Shown: positions 5,941 to 10,338 of the stretch, piece by piece
Layout of the letters: every line of letters begins with the position of its first letter
Numbering within the stretch: position 1 is the stretch's first letter
DNA from: DATIGJ01 sp035644155
GTDB lineage: Bacteria; Patescibacteriota; Microgenomatia; Levybacterales; UBA12049
Assembly: GCA_035644155.1 (NCBI GenBank)
Contig: DASQPC010000036.1
Coordinates: 1-10,338, forward strand
DNA length: 10,338 bases
Direction of reading: 5' to 3'
Notes under the pieces: model-generated
The model's input: only the letters and a program-made list of their open reading frames with translations
What the model was told of the DNA's origin: nothing
The model's database searches: none
Translations under genes and position numbers: made by a program

Positions 5941-5980
5941 TAGTTACTCAGATAATTTATTTTATTTTCCCCAAAATGAT

Positions 5981-6883
5981 TTAAGAATTTTTTGTAGCTG
6001 TATAAGTACGAACAACTTCCTTCTGTTGTTGCTGACGGGCAAAATCACAGACATCTTTTAATGTCGCACTATCTGGATGGGGTTTATACTCTCCATAAAC
6101 CCAGTCGGTAAACTCTCTAAATTGCTCACGACCAATTGGTATATAGCCGAATTTACAATCTGCTTCTATTGGCCGCACAGCTGTTCCGTGGGGAACGACA
6201 AACGTAAGCTGAGACTCTTCTGGAAATAATATTTCTCTCTCTTTTACTGTTGCAAACCGCCTATGCTGTCGTCGAAATTTCCCTTTTTGACCTGATAAGG
6301 TATATTCCATAGCGCCCACAATTTCTTCACTTTTCTCACTAACGACGATTCCATCAGGTTGTCCATGACGCTGTACAACAGCAACACCAAAAGGATGATG
6401 AGTTACAGGCTCTGTAGGATATAAATAGGTGTGATAGATCTCATGGACACTTTCTGGCGGAAGAAGAATGCGACCTTTTTGTGCTTGCTGAGCAGTCATA
6501 TACGCAGATCCTAGTGTCTCAAAAACATTACCTGCAAGCAGCTTACGATATTCTGCTTCAACTAAACCAGCTTGTGCATCTGCGCCTTCGCTTACCGCTT
6601 TTGTGTAAACGTCCTTAAAGAAAGGACTCTCTACAAAAGTCTCAAGTAATTTTTCTCCTACTCCTGTACCTTTCCCAATCCCTTGAAATCGTGTAAATGC
6701 TCCTTTTTCTATTAATGCTTTCTGATCTGCAATAAGAGGATCTAAAACGGTGTGAAGACGTTGCCTCTCAGCAGAAGTAAGTGTTACTGTTCTCTCTTTA
6801 GGTTTGGGAGTATAGTCTGTACTTAATTCTCGTTGCGAACGAAAACCTTTTCCATAAGAGATTACTCTTTCTAATCTACTCAT
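5981..6883 (-). CDS. Unknown 300-residue protein, possible degenerate PD-(D/E)XK nuclease fold
   Basis: I do not recognise this protein as a named family. It is soluble, with no signal peptide or membrane helix. The N-terminal third is basic and probably helical. The segment LLAGNVFETLGSAYM (115-129) resembles the helix that carries the first acidic residue in PD-(D/E)XK nucleases. It is followed by QPDGIVV (175-181), then IVGAMEYTLSG (188-198) and RRQHRRF (204-210). The order helix-Glu, Pro-Asp, Glu-x-x and Gln/Arg helix fits that fold, but the usual lysine of the ExK motif is Thr195. LTFVVPHG (226-233) may be a further core strand. The start at 6883 is supported by a strong promoter ending 13 bp upstream. 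It lies between glyA and the plus-strand membrane genes and seems monocistronic. Confidence 0.75.
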   Translation of the reverse strand: MSRLERVISYGKGFRSQRELSTDYTPKPKERTVTLTSAERQRLHTVLDPLIADQKALIEKGAFTRFQGIGKGTGVGEKLLETFVESPFFKDVYTKAVSEGADAQAGLVEAEYRKLLAGNVFETLGSAYMTAQQAQKGRILLPPESVHEIYHTYLYPTEPVTHHPFGVAVVQRHGQPDGIVVSEKSEEIVGAMEYTLSGQKGKFRRQHRRFATVKEREILFPEESQLTFVVPHGTAVRPIEADCKFGYIPIGREQFREFTDWVYGEYKPHPDSATLKDVCDFARQQQQKEVVRTYTATKNS

Positions 6884-6887
6884 AGGT

Positions 6888-6937
6888 AACTCAACAATTA
6901 TAGGCTTTTTATTCCCAATTTACAATATTGTTGAGTT
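6888..6937. repeat. 11-bp inverted repeat bracketing a promoter, possible operator
   Basis: AACTCAACAAT (6888-6898) is the exact reverse complement of ATTGTTGAGTT (6927-6937). The arms enclose the promoter of the 300-residue gene, and a 10-bp palindrome ACAATATTGT (6922-6931) covers most of its -35. There is no T run after the second arm, so an intrinsic terminator for glyA is less likely than a protein-binding site. Confidence 0.5.
6897..6925 (-). promoter_or_regulatory. Promoter of the 300-residue gene
   Basis: TTGTAA (6920-6925) and a perfect TATAAT (6897-6902) on the minus strand are 17 bp apart. The predicted start near 6890 leaves about 7 nt before the ATG at 6883, too short for a Shine-Dalgarno. 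Confidence 0.7.
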
Positions 6938-6940
6938 TAA

Positions 6941-8263
6941 TTACGGTACGGGGAATTTGCTGCAGAAGGATTTGATTTCCTTTGCAATTGCGTGAAGCTT
7001 TTTGTTTTTGATAATTTCTTCCTTCTGCTTCTTCCAAAATGCTGTCCGTGCCTCTTTTTCAGTTGGCATCTCTTGTCCTGTAACAACTGACACCGCATCG
7101 TTCATCCATTTGGCTATTTTTTTCATATCCTTCTCTTTCATACCGCGAGTGGTTATCGCAGGCGTCCCAAGCCGAATACCTGATGGATAAAATGGTGGCA
7201 TCGGATCAAATGGCACACCGTTTTTATTAAGCACAATCCCTGCTACTTCCAGAGCCAAAGCAGCAGACGTGCCACTCACCTTTTTGTTTCGAAGATCAAT
7301 TAAGATAAGATGATTATCAGTTCCCCCACTTACCAAATCAAAACCATACGTCAGTAACTCCTCAGCTAATGCCTTCGCATTTTTTACAATTTGTTCTCCA
7401 TATTTTTGAAATTGTTTACCCTGAGCTTCGCGAAGAGCGACAGCAATCGCGGCGGTTTGATTATCATGTGGACCTCCCTGAAGGCCTGGAATGATTGCTG
7501 TATCAATTTTTTTAGGCAAATTAGGATCTTTCAAAAGACCCTTTTCTGTCACCATAATCAGTGCGCCTCGTGGACCACGAAGCGTCTTGTGTGTTGTTGT
7601 TGTTACAATATGCGCATATTCAACTGGATTTGGATGGACTCCAGCAACAATCAAACCAGTAATATGTGAAATATCTGCCAGTAAATATGCACCAACTTTA
7701 TCAGCGATTTTGGCAAACTTTGCAAAATCGATCATTCGAGGATACGCGGTAAATCCACAAACGATAATATCTGGTTTTTCCTTCACTGCTTGTTCTTCAA
7801 TCGCTTTAAAATCGAGCATGCCATCGTTTCCTAATTCATAGAGTGTCGATTTAAAGAAACGGCCGGTTGCTGACTGTGGTTGGCCGTGAGTTAGATGTCC
7901 ACCAAATGCTAGAGAAAGCCCCATAATTTTGCCTTTTCCAGGCTCTAAAAGTGCGGTGTAGACCGCCAAATTTGCTGGTGAACCTGATAATGCTTGGACA
8001 TTGACATACGGTACGCCAAATAATTGTTTTGCACGTTCTTGCGCAAGTGTTTCTACTTCATCAGCCACTGCATTTCCTTGATAGTAACGCTTCTTAGGAT
8101 AACCTTCTGAGTATTTATTGGTAAGAACAGTTCCGAGTGCTTCCATAACAGCTTGTGAAGTGTAATTTTCTGAGGGAATCATTTCGAGTACATCTTTTTG
8201 TCGTTTTTCTTCTGCTTTTATAAAATTGTAGATTTGAGGATCTGTTTTTTTGAGGTTAATCAT
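6941..8263 (-). CDS. glyA: Serine hydroxymethyltransferase
   Basis: This 440-residue PLP enzyme converts serine and tetrahydrofolate to glycine and 5,10-methylene-THF in the cytoplasm. The length is normal for bacterial SHMT (about 415-440). Visible motifs are IPSENYTS (29-36), NKYSEGYPKKRYYQG (49-63), the PLP-contacting DISHITG (197-203), the PLP-lysine motif TTTTHKTLRGPRG (221-233, Lys226), and the SGIRLGTPAITTRG region (361-374). It lies 46 bp downstream of folA and two genes from thyA. Methylene-THF made here is the cofactor of ThyA, so the three enzymes form a cycle. It has its own strong promoter in the folA-glyA gap, with an almost leaderless start (no Shine-Dalgarno). Confidence 0.97.
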   Translation of the reverse strand: MINLKKTDPQIYNFIKAEEKRQKDVLEMIPSENYTSQAVMEALGTVLTNKYSEGYPKKRYYQGNAVADEVETLAQERAKQLFGVPYVNVQALSGSPANLAVYTALLEPGKGKIMGLSLAFGGHLTHGQPQSATGRFFKSTLYELGNDGMLDFKAIEEQAVKEKPDIIVCGFTAYPRMIDFAKFAKIADKVGAYLLADISHITGLIVAGVHPNPVEYAHIVTTTTHKTLRGPRGALIMVTEKGLLKDPNLPKKIDTAIIPGLQGGPHDNQTAAIAVALREAQGKQFQKYGEQIVKNAKALAEELLTYGFDLVSGGTDNHLILIDLRNKKVSGTSAALALEVAGIVLNKNGVPFDPMPPFYPSGIRLGTPAITTRGMKEKDMKKIAKWMNDAVSVVTGQEMPTEKEARTAFWKKQKEEIIKNKKLHAIAKEIKSFCSKFPVP

Positions 8264-8272
8264 TTCGATTAG

Positions 8273-8301
8273 AGTATAAACACAGCAAAAATATTTTGCA
8301 A
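8273..8301 (-). promoter_or_regulatory. Promoter of glyA, leaderless type
   Basis: TTGCAA (8296-8301) and TATACT (8273-8278) on the minus strand are 17 bp apart. The predicted start near 8266 leaves about 3 nt before the ATG at 8263. The sequence before the ATG (CTAATCGAA) has no Shine-Dalgarno. Confidence 0.7.
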
Positions 8302-8309
8302 GAAGGAAA

Positions 8310-8864
8310 TTATTTCTCTAAATCCAAAAATGCATACTGATACCCATCTTCTTCGTGCTCTTCTTTTTTCAAAACTTTTGTAAACATCGAATAATCAGGG
8401 AAAAATGTATCCGCATCATAATCCCCCTTTACGATTGTCAAATATAATCTATCTACCAAACCTTTTTCAATTGCTTCTGTAAAGAGCTGCCCCCCACCGA
8501 AAATGAAAATTTCCCCAGTATTGTCATTCTGAGACGTAGTTATAGAGTCTTTTTTGTGCTTTAGATCCTTCGATTCACTCAGGATGACACTTTTTGCAAC
8601 TTCCAAACCTTCCTCCAAGGAAGCAACAACAATTGCTCCATCAATCTTAAATGATGTATCTCTCGTCACAATAATATTTGTTCTCTTTGGCAGTACCCTG
8701 CCTATAGATTCAAATGTTTTACGTCCCATGATAATTGGATGCCCAGTTGTAAGCTGTTGCATCCGATTAAAATCTTCTGGAATACGAAAGAGAAGATCAT
8801 TGTTTCTCCCGATCCCATAATTTTCATCCATTGCAACAATAATTGAAATTCTTGGTTTATTCAT
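8310..8864 (-). CDS. folA: Dihydrofolate reductase with in-frame repeat insertion
   Basis: DHFR reduces dihydrofolate to tetrahydrofolate with NADPH, recycling the folate oxidised by thymidylate synthase. Visible motifs are ISIIVAMDENYGIG (6-19), IPEDF (28-32) with the expected catalytic acid Asp31, PIIMGRKTFESIGR (43-56), the IFGGGQLF loop (121-128) and DTFFPDY (152-158). At 184 residues it is about 20-25 longer than typical DHFRs (about 160). The excess is residues 92-115, encoded by a palindromic repeat inserted between the helix ending LEEGLEVA and the strand GEIFIFGGG. The core motifs on both sides are intact, so the enzyme is probably active with an extra surface loop. Its ATG lies 25 bp after the thyA stop and 11 bp after a TATAAT; no Shine-Dalgarno is seen. 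Confidence 0.95.
   Translation of the reverse strand: MNKPRISIIVAMDENYGIGRNNDLLFRIPEDFNRMQQLTTGHPIIMGRKTFESIGRVLPKRTNIIVTRDTSFKIDGAIVVASLEEGLEVAKSVILSESKDLKHKKDSITTSQNDNTGEIFIFGGGQLFTEAIEKGLVDRLYLTIVKGDYDADTFFPDYSMFTKVLKKEEHEEDGYQYAFLDLEK
8522..8589. repeat. Palindromic repeat element inside folA
   Basis: TGTCATTCTGAG (8522-8533) pairs with CTCAGGATGACA (8578-8589): 12 bp with one G-T wobble, spanning 68 bp. The inner sequence AGATCCTTCG next to the second arm completes the layout of a widespread interspersed palindrome (TGTCATYCTGAGNG...AAGRATCT). It encodes residues 92-115 of folA, including the peptide VILSESKDL that such elements commonly yield when translated. Confidence 0.8.
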
Positions 8865-8875
8865 TTTTATGCGTG

Positions 8876-8881
8876 ATTATA
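8876..8881 (-). promoter_or_regulatory. Candidate -10 of folA
   Basis: A perfect TATAAT on the minus strand lies in the 25-bp thyA-folA gap, 11 bp before the folA ATG, implying a leader of about 5 nt. No convincing -35 is found at 16-18 bp inside thyA, so readthrough from thyA is a real alternative. Confidence 0.4.
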
Positions 8882-8889
8882 TATACAAA

Positions 8890-9873
8890 TTATGCCATTT
8901 TGCCAGTCTTTGGATCGTAGAGTCCACCGGCAACAGTAAGCTCTGCTTTCATCATTGGATACGGATCATAATTTTCTAAAACAACATCTTCTGGCTTAAA
9001 ATCATCAATGTCTTTAAGCTCTCGACCAATAGTTACTTTTGGAAACGATCGTGGCTTGCGAGTCAATTGCTCTTTCACTTGCTCAAGATGATTTTCATAA
9101 ATATGCACATCCCCAAACGTATGGATAAATTCTCCTGGCTCAAGACCGGCAATTTTTGCCAAAATAATCGTGAGCAATGAGTAACTTGCTATATTAAATG
9201 GTACTCCCAAGAATAAATCTGCACTTCGTTGATAAAGTTGTAAAGATAACTTTCCATTTCGATTTGAAATTTGATACATATTGTGACAAATAGGAAAACG
9301 TGACGCATCTTCATTTGTTGCCATCGTATAGAGATATTCTGGGTTCCAGGAATTAACAATCAAATTTTTGGCATCGGGATCGTCTTTCATTTCTTGCATC
9401 ACCCATTTGAGTTGATCGATTGTCCGACCGCTTTTGGTCGGCCAATGTCGCCACATCTCTCCATAAATTCGTGGCAAATCTCCATACTTCTTTGCAAATA
9501 TCTCATCCGTTCTAATCTTCTCCACAAACTCTTCTTTACTGAATAATTTTTGGGATTTAATTTTTGATTTTTGATTTTTATATATCTTGTACGGATAGTC
9601 ATCCCAGATATGGACATTGTTATCAACGAGGTATTTGATATTGGTTTGCCCTGACATAAACCAATAGAGTTCATGTAAGACGCCTTTCCAATAGACTTTT
9701 TTGGTCGTCAACAAAGGAAAACCCTGCGACAAATCATAGCGTGTCTGTCTGCCAAAAAGGCTATACAACACGATATCAGTGCCGCGATCAATTTTTCTGA
9801 CACCAGTATCAAGCACTTCTTGGAGCAAATTAAGATATTGATATTCTGGAGGCAATGATTTCTTAGCATTCAT
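8890..9873 (-). CDS. thyA: Thymidylate synthase (ThyA) with a simple-repeat insertion
   Basis: ThyA methylates dUMP to dTMP using methylene-THF, releasing dihydrofolate. Visible motifs are GFPLLTTKKV (51-60), ELYWFMSGQTNIKYL (68-82), the catalytic cysteine in FPICHN (Cys196), the dUMP-binding QLYQRSADLFLGVPFNIASY (212-231) and HTFGDVHIYENH (251-262). At 327 residues it is longer than E. coli ThyA (264). The extra length lies mainly in the variable region 92-130 after NNVHIWDD, partly encoded by 7-bp repeats (about residues 98-109), and in a C-terminal extension ending TGKMA in place of the usual short VAI-like end. The N-terminal phosphate-loop motif is altered (DRGTDIVLYSLFG instead of DRTGTGT-SLFG), but Arg30 is kept. 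It heads the thyA-folA-glyA group. Confidence 0.96.
   Translation of the reverse strand: MNAKKSLPPEYQYLNLLQEVLDTGVRKIDRGTDIVLYSLFGRQTRYDLSQGFPLLTTKKVYWKGVLHELYWFMSGQTNIKYLVDNNVHIWDDYPYKIYKNQKSKIKSQKLFSKEEFVEKIRTDEIFAKKYGDLPRIYGEMWRHWPTKSGRTIDQLKWVMQEMKDDPDAKNLIVNSWNPEYLYTMATNEDASRFPICHNMYQISNRNGKLSLQLYQRSADLFLGVPFNIASYSLLTIILAKIAGLEPGEFIHTFGDVHIYENHLEQVKEQLTRKPRSFPKVTIGRELKDIDDFKPEDVVLENYDPYPMMKAELTVAGGLYDPKTGKMA
9545..9579 (-). repeat. Run of 7-bp repeats inside thyA
   Basis: On the minus strand five consecutive heptamers occur: AAAAATC twice, AAAAATT, AAATCCC, then AAAAATT. They encode a Lys/Gln/Ser-rich stretch (roughly NQKSKIKSQKL) in a variable ThyA loop. As 7 is not a multiple of three, gain or loss of a single unit would shift the frame of this gene. 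Confidence 0.65.
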
Positions 9874-9902
9874 AAATGTGCAGAATTGTTTTTATATGTT
9901 AT

Positions 9903-9931
9903 TTTATAGATTTTTTGAACAAATTTTACAA
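9903..9931 (-). promoter_or_regulatory. Promoter of thyA
   Basis: TTGTAA (9926-9931) and TATAAA (9903-9908) on the minus strand are 17 bp apart. The start would be near 9896, a leader of about 23 nt before the ATG at 9873. A second TATAAA (9891-9896) closer in has a poor -35. No Shine-Dalgarno precedes the ATG. Confidence 0.6.
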
Positions 9932-9960
9932 GTAGCAAAACAGGACGATTAACGCGCTTC

Positions 9961-10338
9961 TCACATTCGAAGGCTTTTTATTGCATTTTCAACTTGCTTG
10001 CTGACAATGTGAGGAAAAGCAATATCCTGATTTTTTTGCACATACCACAGTAATGGCTCTTTGGGTGTTTCATCCGGATCAGTTATCTTAACGACGTTCA
10101 TACGAACCAAATTATCTAATATACCTTTCGTAAATTCAGTCTTTTTTTCATCCGAAAAATGATATTGTTCCCCAGCAATAGTATCTGCAATGGTAACAAT
10201 ATGTTTTGCATAAGCAAGAATTGCCTTATCTCGCTCGTCTTTGTCATGCATATAAATACCAGCTTTCCCTGCATGTGTTTCTCCCATCACAATCGCTCCT
10301 TTTGCTTTTTCATCTATTGCATTTTTTTCTCTGAGAAA
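9961..10338 (-). CDS. Unknown protein, 5' end cut by window edge
   Basis: The frame is open from the right edge (10338) to TGA at 9961, giving 125 visible residues. The region upstream of the first GTG/ATG (10290/10287) stays in frame and reads FLREKNAIDEKAKGAI, so the true start is most likely outside the window and this is the C-terminal part of a longer protein. Visible segments are IVMGETHAGKAGIYMHDKDE, a probable helix ERDKAILAYAKHIVTIADTIAG, and FTKGILDNLVRMNVVKITD, which looks like a small helical domain. The last ~30 residues include PLLWYVQKNQ and a terminal helix. No membrane helix or known motif is recognised. The thyA promoter begins 29 bp beyond its stop. Confidence 0.75.
   Translation of the reverse strand, partial: FLREKNAIDEKAKGAIVMGETHAGKAGIYMHDKDERDKAILAYAKHIVTIADTIAGEQYHFSDEKKTEFTKGILDNLVRMNVVKITDPDETPKEPLLWYVQKNQDIAFPHIVSKQVENAIKSLRM

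Noticed and set aside
5941..5980. Bidirectional terminator between the converging genes
   Set aside because: The 40-bp gap is AT-rich but contains no inverted repeat able to form a convincing stem.
7491..7841. Plus-strand open frame of 116 codons opposite glyA
   Set aside because: It lies wholly antisense to conserved SHMT sequence including the PLP-lysine region, with no promoter or recognisable protein.
8522..8589. folA palindrome as an intrinsic terminator
   Set aside because: It lies in mid-gene with conserved DHFR motifs continuing in frame on both sides; the loop is over 40 nt and no T run follows an arm.

Overview
The window looks like a chromosomal segment of a reduced-genome bacterium, most likely of the Candidate Phyla Radiation (Patescibacteria). 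This is inferred from several things together: AT-rich DNA, short intergenic gaps, a half-length EF-Ts, a stripped-down rpsB-tsf-frr neighbourhood, a coiled-coil protein built on a MATKDD-type 9-residue repeat, and repeat DNA carried inside essential genes. UGA acts as a normal stop (for example at the end of the phosphogluconolactonase and oxidoreductase genes), so this is not one of the UGA-glycine lineages (SR1/Gracilibacteria). A phylum below that level cannot be assigned by eye.

Almost everything is on the minus strand. Reading that strand from the right edge: a 5'-truncated unknown protein (9961-10338); thymidylate synthase (thyA), dihydrofolate reductase (folA) and serine hydroxymethyltransferase (glyA), which together form a complete thymidylate/folate cycle; and an unknown 300-residue protein with a possible degenerate PD-(D/E)XK nuclease core. 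Two tiny overlapping membrane-protein genes on the plus strand (5610-5940) interrupt this order. Then follow rpsB, tsf and frr (ribosome and translation factors), a zinc-free MDR oxidoreductase, a site-2 protease (RseP type), 6-phosphogluconolactonase, and a 3'-truncated coiled-coil protein at the left edge.

Promoter layout is a recurrent feature. Several genes (left-edge coiled-coil gene, oxidoreductase, the 300-residue protein, glyA) have a good -35/-10 pair with exactly 17 bp spacing, and rseP has an extended -10, with the -10 only about 8-13 bp before the ATG. Their mRNAs would be leaderless or nearly so. By contrast rpsB has a GGAGG Shine-Dalgarno behind a structured leader of about 85 nt that could be an S2 autoregulatory element. 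The genes therefore seem to use two initiation modes.

Repeat DNA has entered coding sequence: a 68-bp palindromic element of the TGTCATTCTGAG type sits in frame inside folA, and a run of 7-bp repeats sits in frame inside thyA. A related half-site lies between tsf and frr. No rRNA, tRNA, CRISPR array, transposase or complete mobile element was seen, and no stretch longer than about 130 bp lacks a gene.
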